Part shown: positions 44,009 through 52,775 of the stretch, piece by piece
Numbering within the stretch: position 1 is the first letter of the stretch
Layout of the letters: every line of letters starts with the position of its first letter
Source: JAAYDK01 sp964543935
GTDB taxonomy: Bacteria; Spirochaetota; Spirochaetia; Sphaerochaetales; Sphaerochaetaceae
Assembly: GCA_964543935.1 (NCBI GenBank)
Contig: CAZJAK010000001.1
Span: 1-64,000, forward strand
Reading direction: 5' to 3'
DNA: 64,000 nucleotides
The notes under the pieces: generated by a model
Told to the model about the DNA's origin: nothing
What the model saw: only the letters and a program-made list of their open reading frames with translations
Database searches by the model: none
Translations under genes and position numbers: made by a program

Positions 44009-45259
44009 ATGAACAAAGGTTTACAGGTCCTCATGGACCGAGGATTTGTCCGCCAATGCACCGATCTGGAGGGTTTGTCCGACTTGATGGACAAGCAACC
44101 GGTCAAGTTCTACCTGGGAGTCGATCCGACCGGCCGCAGCATCCATATCGGCCATATGGTGCCCTTCTTCGCCATGCACCACCTCCAGGAAGCGGGGCAC
44201 TGCCCGGTGGCTTTGGTCGGGGACGGCACCGCCATGATTGGCGACCCGTCGGGCAAGACCGAGATGCGCAAGATGCTTTCGATCGAGGAGATCCGGGCCA
44301 ACAGCGCAGCCCTGAAGGACCAGTTGGGCACCGTCGTCGATTTCAGTGATAATCCCGATGGCGGCAAGGGCAGGGCCATCATGCTCAACAACTACAGTTG
44401 GTTGGGGCAGTTGAACTATATCGAGTTCCTGCGCGACATCGGCAAGCACTTCTCGGTCAACAGGATGCTGACCTTTGAATCCTACAAGCAGCGTTTGGAA
44501 CGGGGCTTGTCGTTCATCGAATTCAATTATCAGCTGCTGCAATCGTTCGATTACCTGACTCTCTACCGCAACGAGGCTTGCCGCTTGCAAATTGGCGGAG
44601 ATGACCAATGGGGCAACATCGTGGCCGGGATAGAATTGATCCGCAAACTCGAAGGAGCGGAATGTTATGGGTTGACCTTCAACCTCATCACTCGTTCCGA
44701 CGGACAAAAAATGGGCAAGAGCGAGAAGGGGGCGGTGTTCCTCGACCCCACTCTGTTCAGCCCGTACGATTTCTTCCAATATTGGCGCAACGTGAACGAT
44801 GACGACGTCATCAAGTTCATGAAGCTGTTCACGTTCCTCCCGTTGGATGAAATCGAGTCTTACGCAAGACCCGCTGTCAACATCAACGATGCCAAAGAAC
44901 GCCTTGCCTACGAGCAGACCAAGATCATCCATGGCCAAGAAGAGGCCGAAAAAGCCCGCCGTGCAGCAAAGGCGTTGTTCTCGGCAGCCTCTCCAGCAGC
45001 CGACAGCGAGGGGATCCCATCGATTGAACTGGATGCAGAGCGGCTTAAAGCGGGTATCGGCGTCCTGGAGTTATATGCCATGACCGATCTGTGCAAGACC
45101 AATTCCGATGCCCGGAGGTTGATTGAGCAGGGTGGGGCTTCGATCAATGAACAAAAAGTCACCGATTCGAAACAAATGGTCGACCTTGAGTGGGTCAAGG
45201 ACGGGCATTTATTGCTGAAAGCGGGCAAGAAGCGTTACTTCAAGATATCGGTGCGCTGA
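44009..45259 (+). CDS. tyrS: Tyrosyl-tRNA synthetase
   Basis: 416 residues, class I. YLGVDPTGRSIHIGHMVPF is the HIGH region, GDDQWGN the tyrosine-site loop, and KMGKSEKGA the KMSKS loop (near 233). A C-terminal S4 RNA-binding domain follows (ARRLIEQGGASINEQKV). Two adjacent ATG codons exist; the second (44009) has the better spacing to AGGAG. Confidence 0.95.
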   Translation: MNKGLQVLMDRGFVRQCTDLEGLSDLMDKQPVKFYLGVDPTGRSIHIGHMVPFFAMHHLQEAGHCPVALVGDGTAMIGDPSGKTEMRKMLSIEEIRANSAALKDQLGTVVDFSDNPDGGKGRAIMLNNYSWLGQLNYIEFLRDIGKHFSVNRMLTFESYKQRLERGLSFIEFNYQLLQSFDYLTLYRNEACRLQIGGDDQWGNIVAGIELIRKLEGAECYGLTFNLITRSDGQKMGKSEKGAVFLDPTLFSPYDFFQYWRNVNDDDVIKFMKLFTFLPLDEIESYARPAVNINDAKERLAYEQTKIIHGQEEAEKARRAAKALFSAASPAADSEGIPSIELDAERLKAGIGVLELYAMTDLCKTNSDARRLIEQGGASINEQKVTDSKQMVDLEWVKDGHLLLKAGKKRYFKISVR

Positions 45260-45261
45260 AG

Positions 45262-45282
45262 CAGGGTGAGCCGGCCACCCTG
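45262..45282 (+). terminator. Hairpin after tyrS
   Basis: CAGGGTG/CACCCTG, a 7-bp stem with the loop AGCCGGC. It lacks a U-tract (AAAACC follows). The GCCGGC loop could alternatively pair with GCCGG just downstream (45289-45293). It could be a weak terminator, an mRNA processing structure or an attenuator of the following ABC genes. Confidence 0.4.
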
Positions 45283-45308
45283 AAAACCGCCGGTCCAAGG
45301 GGTGTGCG

Positions 45309-46304
45309 ATGAAAGGGAAACGTTCTTTATTCAGGACGGCACTCACTGTTTTGTGCCTGTGTCTGTCGGCTGTCGGCCCGTTGTTGGCGAAGGGGGCTTC
45401 CGAACTGGTCCCCGCCACCACGGTGAGGATGGCGGTGATGCAAGGTCCCTCCGGTTTCGCCAGCATCGGGTTGGAACGCAACGACGGTTGGATCACAGAT
45501 GCCATCAGGGTTGACGTGGCCGTGTATCCATCACCGACGGAGGTGATTGCACGTTTGACCAACGGGGAGCTCGACATCGCCGCCTTGCCGACCAATGTGG
45601 CTGCCAACCTGTACAACAAAGGAGTCCCGATCAAAGTAGCGGCGACCTTGGGCGAAGGGATGCTGGCTTTGGTAGGCATCGAGCAGGGGCTGAAGACCAT
45701 CGAGGATCTGGCTGGAAAGACGATCAACATCCCCGGAGCGGGCAGCACCCCCGACCAAATGACCCGATTGCTCATTCAGGCATTGGGTTATGATGCATCG
45801 GTCGATGTGACGCTCGATTACAGTGTGGCGGCACCCGCCCAACTCGCCCAGATGCTCGTTGCAGGAAAAGCCGCTCTGGCTGTCCTGCCCGAACCCTTCG
45901 TCTCGATGGTGTTATCTGCCAATAAGAACATCAAAGTCATGCTCGATGTCCAGCATTTGTGGACGTTGCTCACGGGTGTCGACAATTACCCGATGACCGT
46001 CTTGGTCGTCTCCAACTCGTTCAGGCAGAACCAGCCTGAACAATTGAAGGCCGTGTTGGATTCTTTGCGCGACAGTGTCGCCTGGATCTTGGCCAATCCG
46101 GTGGAAGCGGGGGCTTTGATCGAACAGAAAAGCATCATGAAAGCGGCTTTGGCCATCCCGGCCATCCCCAATTGCAACCTTGTCTACCGACCGGTCAAGG
46201 AGGGCAAGGCTGCTGTGCACGATTACCTGATGAACCTGTATTGGTTCGAATCGCAATCAATCGGTGGAGCGATTCCAGATGCGGCGTTCTACATGGACAA
46301 CTAA
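45309..46304 (+). CDS. NitT/TauT-type ABC transporter substrate-binding protein
   Basis: 331 residues. A signal peptide (about 1-27, cleavage near LLA-KG; no lipobox) is followed by the NMT1/OMPBP-like fold: VRMAVMQGPSG, NGELDIAALPTNVAANLYN, TINIPGAGSTPDQMTRLLI and LAVLPEPFVS. Such proteins bind sulfonates, thiamine precursors, nitrate or similar ligands; the substrate is unknown. AAGGGG lies 6 nt before ATG 45309. The permease gene overlaps its end by 26 bp. Confidence 0.87.
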   Translation: MKGKRSLFRTALTVLCLCLSAVGPLLAKGASELVPATTVRMAVMQGPSGFASIGLERNDGWITDAIRVDVAVYPSPTEVIARLTNGELDIAALPTNVAANLYNKGVPIKVAATLGEGMLALVGIEQGLKTIEDLAGKTINIPGAGSTPDQMTRLLIQALGYDASVDVTLDYSVAAPAQLAQMLVAGKAALAVLPEPFVSMVLSANKNIKVMLDVQHLWTLLTGVDNYPMTVLVVSNSFRQNQPEQLKAVLDSLRDSVAWILANPVEAGALIEQKSIMKAALAIPAIPNCNLVYRPVKEGKAAVHDYLMNLYWFESQSIGGAIPDAAFYMDN

Positions 46305-47076
46305 GATAGTCCTAGCCTTATCGATCATCTTGTTGCTCGTCGCTTGGCATGTCGGATCGGTGTTGCTAGCTGCCCCGGTGATTTTACCGGCCCCACTCGA
46401 GGTCGGTTCAGCATTCTTCAGGATTGTCACCTCGTCGCCATTTTCGTTGAACATCGCCGCTACCGTCGTGCGGGCGCTGGAGAGTTTTGTCATCATCGTC
46501 TTTGTCGGTACATTGTTGGGCATCGCGGCTGGTTACTCGGTTCATGTGCAGGTTTTCTTACAGCCTTTTCTCGCTCTCTGCAAAGCCACGCCGGTCATGT
46601 CGGTCATCCTGTTGGCCTTCATCTGGTTCTCAAGCGGGACAGTCCCGTTGTTTTCCGCTTTCCTGATGGGTTTTCCGGTCATGTTCATCCAAGTGGAATC
46701 TGGGGTGGGCCGGATTTCCAAGAAATTGGTCGAGATGGCCCGCATGTATGGCTTGGGGCCGATCGACCGGATACGGCATCTGGTGTTGCCGGCACTGGCA
46801 CCCTCCATCGCTACCGGAGCGAAATCGTCGCTTTCAATGGTGTGGAAGGTGGTCATCGCCGCAGAAGTGCTCACCGTCCCGCGCCATGGGGTGGGTTCAC
46901 GCCTTCAGCTGTCGCAAATCAACTTGGAAACCGCCGATGTGCTTGGTTGGACATTGGTGGCCATCGGTTTGACCGTCTTGGGCGACTTGCTCTTCGATGC
47001 GGCTCTCAAACTGCCCGGGCGGATTGTTGAGCGCAAACACAGGAAACTGGCCGGTTTCCCACAGGAGTCGCCATGA
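46279..47076 (+). CDS. NitT/TauT-type ABC transporter permease
   Basis: 265 residues with about six membrane helices and the permease EAA-like segment VEMARMYGLGPIDRIRHLVLPALAPSIATG. I chose ATG 46279 because GGAG lies 9 nt upstream; it sits inside the binding-protein gene. The stop overlaps the ATPase gene (ATGA). It forms the channel of the import system. Confidence 0.87.
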   Translation: MRRSTWTTKIVLALSIILLLVAWHVGSVLLAAPVILPAPLEVGSAFFRIVTSSPFSLNIAATVVRALESFVIIVFVGTLLGIAAGYSVHVQVFLQPFLALCKATPVMSVILLAFIWFSSGTVPLFSAFLMGFPVMFIQVESGVGRISKKLVEMARMYGLGPIDRIRHLVLPALAPSIATGAKSSLSMVWKVVIAAEVLTVPRHGVGSRLQLSQINLETADVLGWTLVAIGLTVLGDLLFDAALKLPGRIVERKHRKLAGFPQESP

Positions 47077-47804
47077 AAATAGAACGGTTGTCAAAATCGT
47101 TCCAGCGCTCCAGCGGGACGTTGGAGGTGCTCGACAACGTCGATTTTGAAGCTCCTGTCGGCGGCATCACTGTTTTGATGGGTCCTTCTGGATGCGGCAA
47201 GACGACGCTATTGCGGATTGCCGGAACATTGGAAAGCCCCGATGAGGGAAGGGTCGTCCTTGACCCGCACGAACAAGGTCCTATCGCCTATCTGTTTCAG
47301 GAACCGCGTTTGTTGCCTTGGAAGAGTGTGTTTTCCAATGTGGAGGTGGTGTTGCGTTCCACCATGCCGGACAGCGCCGAGCGCCGTGAACGGGTCATGC
47401 ATGTCCTGCGGATGGTGGATTTAGAGCGGTTCGCCCGCTTCAAGCCCGATGAACTTTCGGGCGGCATGCGCCAGCGGGTCGCCATAGCAAGGGCCTTCGC
47501 CTATCCTGCCCGCCTGATGTTGCTCGATGAACCGTTTCAGGGTTTGGATCATCCGTTGCGCTTTGCCTTGTTGCACTCGTTCTTGACGATGTGGTCGCAC
47601 GAGCGGCGCACGGTCTTGTTCGTGACGCATGAGGCGACCGAGGCTGTCCTGGCAGCCGACCGCATCGTCATGCTCGGGCCCTTGCCAGCCGCTGTGGTCG
47701 ACACCTATGTAGTCTCGGGTGAACAATTGGCACGACGGTTGGACGATCCGGCCATGCTGGAACTGCAAGGCCGGATCTACCATACTGTCGAGCATCACAC
47801 ATAA
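47073..47804 (+). CDS. NitT/TauT-type ABC transporter ATP-binding protein
   Basis: 243 residues. Walker A GPSGCGKTT, signature LSGGMRQR, Walker B LMLLDEPFQGLD and switch VTHEA are present, as in SsuB/TauB-type ATPases. It is the third gene of the binding protein-permease-ATPase operon and overlaps the convergent gdhA gene by 10 bp. Confidence 0.9.
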   Translation: MKIERLSKSFQRSSGTLEVLDNVDFEAPVGGITVLMGPSGCGKTTLLRIAGTLESPDEGRVVLDPHEQGPIAYLFQEPRLLPWKSVFSNVEVVLRSTMPDSAERRERVMHVLRMVDLERFARFKPDELSGGMRQRVAIARAFAYPARLMLLDEPFQGLDHPLRFALLHSFLTMWSHERRTVLFVTHEATEAVLAADRIVMLGPLPAAVVDTYVVSGEQLARRLDDPAMLELQGRIYHTVEHHT

Positions 47805-49153
47805 CCTTGGTCGACCATCGCGTTGGCGACCTTGAGGAAACCGGCAATGTTGGCTCCGTCCACCAAGTTGCCTTTTGTGCTATAGCGTTCTGCCGCTTGG
47901 CTGGCCGATGTATGGATCCCCTTCATGATTTTCTGCAATTGTAGGTCGACTGCTTCGGCGGTCCATTGGATGCGCGAACTATTCTGAGCCATCTCGAGGC
48001 CACTGACCGCCACACCGCCGGCATTGGCAGCTTTGGCCGGGGCGAATTTTACACCGTTGTCTTGCAATACCCGCACTGCTTCGGTTGTGGTTGGCATGTT
48101 GGCCCCTTCGGCTACCAGCTTCACCCCATTGGCCACCAGGTGGCGGGCGTCAAGCTCGTTGATCTCGTTCTGGGTTGCGCAGGGGAAGGCACAGTCGGCA
48201 GGAAAATCCCAGACTTGGTTCGACTTGACCTCATTACGGGGGAAGTAGGTGCTCGAGCGGTAATGCTCGGCATACTGTGCAATCCTGCCGCGGGCGATGT
48301 TCTTGAGGGTTTTCACATAGGCCAGCTTGGTTGCATCGATTCCTTCGGGATCGTAGATGCATCCCGAGGAGTCGGAGAGCGTGATCACTTTGGCTCCCAT
48401 CGCATTCAATTTTTCTACCGTGTACTGGGCGACATTGCCACTGCCCGACACCAGGCAGGATTTGCCTTGGAAGGTTTGACCTGACTCCTGCAACATGGCG
48501 GCGGCAAAATAGACTAAGCCGTAACCAGTCGCCTCGGGTCGGATGTAGGAACCGCCCCAAGCCGGTCCCTTACCGGTCAACACACCGGTGAACCGGTTCT
48601 GAAGGCGTTTGAATTGCCCGAACAAGAAGCCGATCTCGCGTGCGCCGACCCCGATGTCCCCAGCCGGCACGTCGGTGTCTTCTCCGATATGGCGGGACAA
48701 CTCGGTCATGAACGATTGGCAGAAGGCCATCACCTCGGTATCGCTTTTCCCTTTGGGATCGAAATCGGAGCCTCCTTTGGCTCCTCCCATCTGCAATCCG
48801 GTCAGACTGTTTTTCAAAACCTGTTCGAACGCAAGGAACTTCATGATGCTCAAGTTCACGGAGGGGTGCAGGCGCAAGCCGCCCTTGTAGGGGCCGAGGG
48901 CACTGTTCATCTGGACCCTGAAGCCACGGTTCACGTGCAGTTCGCCTTGATCGTCCACCCAAGGGACGCGGAACATGACGACCCGCTCCGGTTCCACCAT
49001 CCGATCGAGAATCCTGTGGTGGATGATGTGGGGCAGGTCAAAGATGATCTTGTCTATCGAAGACAAGAACTCACCGACTGCTTGATGGAATTCGGCCTGG
49101 TCTGGATCGATCCGTTGGATTTTTGCGAACAATTCGGATGTGGTCTCGTGCAT
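47795..49153 (-). CDS. gdhA: Glutamate dehydrogenase
   Basis: 452 residues, the hexameric family. GPYKGGLRLHPSVN, the catalytic-Lys segment GGAKGGSDFDPKG, and the dinucleotide-binding VSGSGNVAQYTVEKL are visible. The length and these motifs match the NADP-type enzymes that make glutamate from 2-oxoglutarate and ammonia. GGAGGA lies 5 nt before ATG 49153. An AT-rich repeat region lies upstream and may regulate it. Confidence 0.95.
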   Translation of the reverse strand: MHETTSELFAKIQRIDPDQAEFHQAVGEFLSSIDKIIFDLPHIIHHRILDRMVEPERVVMFRVPWVDDQGELHVNRGFRVQMNSALGPYKGGLRLHPSVNLSIMKFLAFEQVLKNSLTGLQMGGAKGGSDFDPKGKSDTEVMAFCQSFMTELSRHIGEDTDVPAGDIGVGAREIGFLFGQFKRLQNRFTGVLTGKGPAWGGSYIRPEATGYGLVYFAAAMLQESGQTFQGKSCLVSGSGNVAQYTVEKLNAMGAKVITLSDSSGCIYDPEGIDATKLAYVKTLKNIARGRIAQYAEHYRSSTYFPRNEVKSNQVWDFPADCAFPCATQNEINELDARHLVANGVKLVAEGANMPTTTEAVRVLQDNGVKFAPAKAANAGGVAVSGLEMAQNSSRIQWTAEAVDLQLQKIMKGIHTSASQAAERYSTKGNLVDGANIAGFLKVANAMVDQGYV

Positions 49154-49177
49154 GGAATCCTCCTGCTTTGACTGGCG

Positions 49178-49206
49178 ACTATATCAGTCAATTCCAGCTT
49201 GGTAAA
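49178..49206 (-). promoter_or_regulatory. Promoter of gdhA
   Basis: Minus strand TTTACC (49206-49201), 17 bp, TATAGT (49183-49178). A TCAATT half-site (49188-49193) lies in the spacer, matching the array further upstream. Confidence 0.65.
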
Positions 49207-49277
49207 GTGGGGTGGCTGAAGAAATCCCTAGGTGAATGGATGGCTTCACTGCGTTAAAATCGATCAAAAAATAGCAT

Positions 49278-49362
49278 TAATTGAGGTTCACATCAATTAT
49301 TATTAGGTTAAATTGATGTATTAATCAATGTATAAATATACAAAAAATATTCAATTTATTGA
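49278..49362. promoter_or_regulatory. AT-rich array of TCAAT/ATTGA inverted repeats
   Basis: Within a stretch of about 21% GC (49251-49370), four dyads share one half-site. They are TAATTGA/TCAATTA (49278-49299), ACATCAATT/AATTGATGT with 9-bp arms (49290-49319), ATTGAT/ATCAAT (49312-49329) and TCAAT-TT-ATTGA (49351-49362). It lies between the AEC gene end and the gdhA promoter. Likely a multi-site operator; it could also be an intrinsically bent region. Confidence 0.55.
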
Positions 49363-49371
49363 TTATACAGG

Positions 49372-50310
49372 TCAGAAAAATCCGAAAGCCATCAGGAGTG
49401 CAATCCATAAGAACATCGTGATGATTGAGAATACCGTGGTGAAGACCACCAATTGTCCAGCCAGCTCCCCGTCACCATCCATCTGCATCGCCATCGTGTA
49501 GGATGAGACGGCGGATGGAGAGGCGAACATCGCCATCAGGATGACCAGCTCGATCTCCCTGAAGCCCAAAGCGACCGCCACCGACAGCCCTGCCATCGGG
49601 ACGAGGACCAGGCGGGCAATCACGGCAGCGGTGAGCTGGACCCGGTTGTTCCGAATCGAGCTGAAGGTCACCGACCCACCGAGGATGACCAATGCCAAGG
49701 GGGTGGCGATGTTGGCCATTTCACCCAAGAACTTTTCGATGATGGAGGGAAGTTTGACTCCGAAGATGACGAGCACCAAAGCCGAGACGGCACCAATGAT
49801 GATCGGGTTGCCGATGATTCCTTTGAGGACCTTCTTGAGACTCGGTTTGGAGCCCCTGAAATACTCCAAGGCGATGACCGAAAGGGTATTGATCAGCGGG
49901 ACGACCACACCGACTAGGATCGAGGCGACGCCCAGGCTTTTCTCTCCGTAGAGTGCAGTAGCCACCGGGATGCCGAACAAGATGAAGTTGCTGCGGCTGA
50001 TGCCTTGCACGAGCACCCCACGCTTGCGGTTTTCCTTTTCAAAGCGCGGAACGATTATCATGGCGATGATGAACAGGACGACCAATGAGGAGCAGGCAAA
50101 GGCAATCAACCTCGCCGAGACGGCCTCTTCAAGGTTGGCTTGGTAGATGTTCATGAACAGCAGTGCAGGGAAAAAGGAGCGGAAGATGACGTTGTTCATC
50201 TCCTTGAAACTGCGTTCACTCATCAACTTGGTCTGCTTGAGCACATAGCCGAGCGCCAGCTTGAGGAACAGCGGGAACACCACCAAGAAGGATGTCTTCA
50301 AATATTCCAT
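49372..50310 (-). CDS. AEC-family (auxin efflux carrier) transporter
   Basis: 312 residues with about ten membrane helices in two halves. It begins MEYLKTSFLVVFPLFLKLALGY and has the NNVIFRSFFPALLF segment of the AEC family, whose members move organic acids or related anions. I chose ATG 50310, just after the mtnA stop with AAGG 7 nt upstream; ATG 50328 lies inside mtnA. Third gene of the mtaD-mtnA unit. The substrate is unknown. Confidence 0.85.
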   Translation of the reverse strand: MEYLKTSFLVVFPLFLKLALGYVLKQTKLMSERSFKEMNNVIFRSFFPALLFMNIYQANLEEAVSARLIAFACSSLVVLFIIAMIIVPRFEKENRKRGVLVQGISRSNFILFGIPVATALYGEKSLGVASILVGVVVPLINTLSVIALEYFRGSKPSLKKVLKGIIGNPIIIGAVSALVLVIFGVKLPSIIEKFLGEMANIATPLALVILGGSVTFSSIRNNRVQLTAAVIARLVLVPMAGLSVAVALGFREIELVILMAMFASPSAVSSYTMAMQMDGDGELAGQLVVFTTVFSIITMFLWIALLMAFGFF

Positions 50311-50311
50311 G

Positions 50312-51382
50312 TCAGCGCCTTTGAGCATCCAGCCGGATCCGTTCGATGTGCTCTTTGTACGGAGGCCGGATGATGCCCGCCTCGGTGATGATCCCGGTGA
50401 TGTGTTGGTGCGGCGTCACGTCGAAGGCAGGATTGTACACCGCCATGCCCTCGGGAGCTACTCGAACGCCACCAGGATGGGTCACTTCAGTCCCATCGCG
50501 TTCCTCGATGGGGATGTCGGCTCCGCAGGCGATGGAAAAGTCGATGGTCGAGACCGGCACGACGCTGTAGAAGGGTACCCCATACAGCTTGCACAAAGCG
50601 CTGAGCATGAAGGTGCCGATCTTGTTGCAAACGTCCCCGTTGGCCGCGACGCGGTCGCCGCCGAGGATGACCAAGTCGATTTGCCCGTCACGGATCAAGG
50701 TGGCCGCAACGCTGTCGGCGATGAGCTTGGAAGGAATCTTGGCTTGGGTGAGTTCCCATGCGGTCAGGCGGGCGCCTTGGAAACGCGGTCTGGTCTCATC
50801 GGCGTAGACGAAGATCTTCTTGCCGCTGTAGAAGGCCTCCTTGATGACTCCCAGAGCGGTTCCCCACCCGGCGGTAGCCAATGCCCCGGTGTTGCAATGG
50901 GTCAGTATGGTTGCTTTTTGCGGTACGATCTCGTTGCCGATGCGGCTGATTGCCTTATTGGTGGCGATGTCCTCGCTGCGGATGGCATGGGCCTCCTTAA
51001 GCAAGGCGGCCACCATGGCCGCGCTTGAATTCCAGCGGGTGCTGTCATAACGGGCCAGCATCCGTTGCAGGGCCCAATGGAGGTTCACAGCCGTAGGCCG
51101 TGATGCATCGAGGAAATCGCAGGCCTCTTGGAGCCGGTGGCGGAACGGCCTCTCGTCGGCGGCAGAGAACAAAGGGCTGAACTCGGTGGCGGCCATGACC
51201 ACCCCGTAAGCCGCTGTCGCCCCGATAGCCGGGGCGCCGCGCACCACCATGTCGCGGATGGCGAATTCGACATCTCGGTATGTGCGGCAGGTGAAGGTTT
51301 CACAGGACGTGGGCAAGACCCGTTGGTCGATCAAGTGTAAATGGCCGTCACGATATTCGAGCGTGATGAAGGATTCGTCCAT
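50312..51382 (-). CDS. mtnA: S-methyl-5-thioribose-1-phosphate isomerase
   Basis: 356 residues. MVVRGAPAIGATAAYG, THCNTGALATAGWGTALG (with the catalytic Cys), DETRPRFQGARLTAWEL and GGDRVAANGDVCNKIGT (with the catalytic Asp) match MtnA. It converts methylthioribose 1-phosphate to methylthioribulose 1-phosphate. GAGGAA precedes ATG 51382. It lies 33 bp after the mtaD gene. Confidence 0.93.
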   Translation of the reverse strand: MDESFITLEYRDGHLHLIDQRVLPTSCETFTCRTYRDVEFAIRDMVVRGAPAIGATAAYGVVMAATEFSPLFSAADERPFRHRLQEACDFLDASRPTAVNLHWALQRMLARYDSTRWNSSAAMVAALLKEAHAIRSEDIATNKAISRIGNEIVPQKATILTHCNTGALATAGWGTALGVIKEAFYSGKKIFVYADETRPRFQGARLTAWELTQAKIPSKLIADSVAATLIRDGQIDLVILGGDRVAANGDVCNKIGTFMLSALCKLYGVPFYSVVPVSTIDFSIACGADIPIEERDGTEVTHPGGVRVAPEGMAVYNPAFDVTPHQHITGIITEAGIIRPPYKEHIERIRLDAQRR

Positions 51383-51415
51383 GAAGGGTTCCTCGTTTTA
51401 CGGTAGTCGACCGCC

Positions 51416-52705
51416 CTAAGGGCAGTCGGTCAAGCGGTTCCAATTCCGTCCGGCATCGTCGACGACCTGTTGCAAGTCGATCGATCTCAAGATTCGGTTT
51501 TTCATCAAGATGTTCCCTTTGCAGATGGTGGTGTCGACATCGCTGGAAGCGATTGCGAACACCAACGCCGAATAGGGGTCGTTGAGCGGAGTGAGATGGG
51601 CTTTACGGGTGTCGACGAGCAGGATGTCGGCGTCTTTACCGACCTCCAACGTTCCGCATTCATCGGCGCGCCCCAAGGCCCTCGCACCCTCCACCGTAGC
51701 CATGCGGAGTATCCCGTAGGGGGGTATGGCCATCGGATTGCCGTTCTGCACCGAGGCGAGCATGGCGGCCAGGCGCATCTCGCGGAACATATCGAGGGTG
51801 TTGTTCGAGGCCGCTCCATCGGTTCCCAAAGCAACCGGAATCCCGGCTGTGCGCAACTTGGTGACGGGGGCGACCCCGCTGGCAAGTTTGCAGTTGCTGC
51901 TGGGATTATGGACGACGACCGTTCCGGTATCGGCCAAGATGGCCATATCGTCGTCCTGAGGATGCACGCAATGGGCTAGATAGGTTGATCGTCCAAGGAA
52001 TCCGAGCGAATGTAGGTGGGCGATCGGGGTTTTGCCATAGCTTGCCCGGCAACGTGACACCTCCACAGCTGTCTCGCTGGCATGGCTGTGCAGACCGAAT
52101 CCGTGTTCCTTGGCCACAAGAACGGCATGGCGGTAGGTCTCGGGAGTGCAGGTGTACACGGCATGGGGTGCCACGTCGATGTGTATCAAGCCATTCGAGC
52201 AGGAGGCCGCTTGTTCGAGTGCTTCCAGATTCTCGGCGCAACGCTTGAGGGTGTCATCGATGCCGCCGAAGAGCGTCAAGCCGATGTTGGCCTTGATGCC
52301 GGCCTCCAGGACTGCTTGGCAAGTCGAATCAGCGAAGAAATACATGTCGGCCACACAGGTGGTGCCGGACATGATTGCCTCAGCCAAGGCAAGGCGAGAC
52401 CCTACCAAGACATCTTGCCGGGTGAGTCGGTCCTCCAACGGCCAAATTTTTGACAACCAGTCATGCAGATCACTGACGGTATCTTGGTAATTGCGGAAGA
52501 ACGTCATGCTCAGGTGAGTGTGGGCGTTGACCAGGCCAGGCATGGCGATCATGCCGGTGGCGTCGATGACCTGGTCAGATTCTACTTCTGTTTTCGACGG
52601 TCCGCAGGCGACGATCTTCCCCCCCTGAATGGCTATGTCGCCGATGACGGGAGGCTGTTCGCCTGTCATCGGCACGATTGTCGCATTGCGGATGAGCAAG
52701 TCCAT
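51416..52705 (-). CDS. mtaD: 5-Methylthioadenosine/S-adenosylhomocysteine deaminase
   Basis: 429 residues of the amidohydrolase superfamily. NAHTHLSMTFFRNYQD supplies the first two His ligands; HASET, LAHCVH and LGTDGAASNNTLDMF give the rest of the metal site and the MTA/SAH deaminase signature. It deaminates methylthioadenosine to methylthioinosine. ATG 52705 follows a promoter by 6 nt with no Shine-Dalgarno. It leads the mtaD-mtnA-AEC unit. Confidence 0.92.
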   Translation of the reverse strand: MDLLIRNATIVPMTGEQPPVIGDIAIQGGKIVACGPSKTEVESDQVIDATGMIAMPGLVNAHTHLSMTFFRNYQDTVSDLHDWLSKIWPLEDRLTRQDVLVGSRLALAEAIMSGTTCVADMYFFADSTCQAVLEAGIKANIGLTLFGGIDDTLKRCAENLEALEQAASCSNGLIHIDVAPHAVYTCTPETYRHAVLVAKEHGFGLHSHASETAVEVSRCRASYGKTPIAHLHSLGFLGRSTYLAHCVHPQDDDMAILADTGTVVVHNPSSNCKLASGVAPVTKLRTAGIPVALGTDGAASNNTLDMFREMRLAAMLASVQNGNPMAIPPYGILRMATVEGARALGRADECGTLEVGKDADILLVDTRKAHLTPLNDPYSALVFAIASSDVDTTICKGNILMKNRILRSIDLQQVVDDAGRNWNRLTDCP

Positions 52706-52711
52706 GTGGTG

Positions 52712-52740
52712 ATAGTACCATGAAAGCGTGCCATTGTCAC
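52712..52740 (-). promoter_or_regulatory. Promoter of mtaD (leaderless)
   Basis: Minus strand GTGACA (52740-52735), 17 bp, TACTAT (52717-52712) with TGG before it (extended -10), then 6 nt to ATG 52705. Confidence 0.72.
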
Positions 52741-52744
52741 TCGA

Positions 52745-52764
52745 GCGCCGCCCGAAAGCGGCGC
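52745..52764 (-). terminator. Hairpin after fucI
   Basis: GCGCCGC/GCGGCGC stem, 11 bp after the fucI stop and just upstream of the mtaD promoter. It has no T-tract, so termination may be partial. Confidence 0.5.
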
Positions 52765-52775
52765 ATCAATACCAA

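Noticed and set aside
45260..45308. TPP or guanidine riboswitch before the NitT/TauT-type operon
   Set aside because: The 49-nt gap is too short and lacks the conserved core bases of either class.
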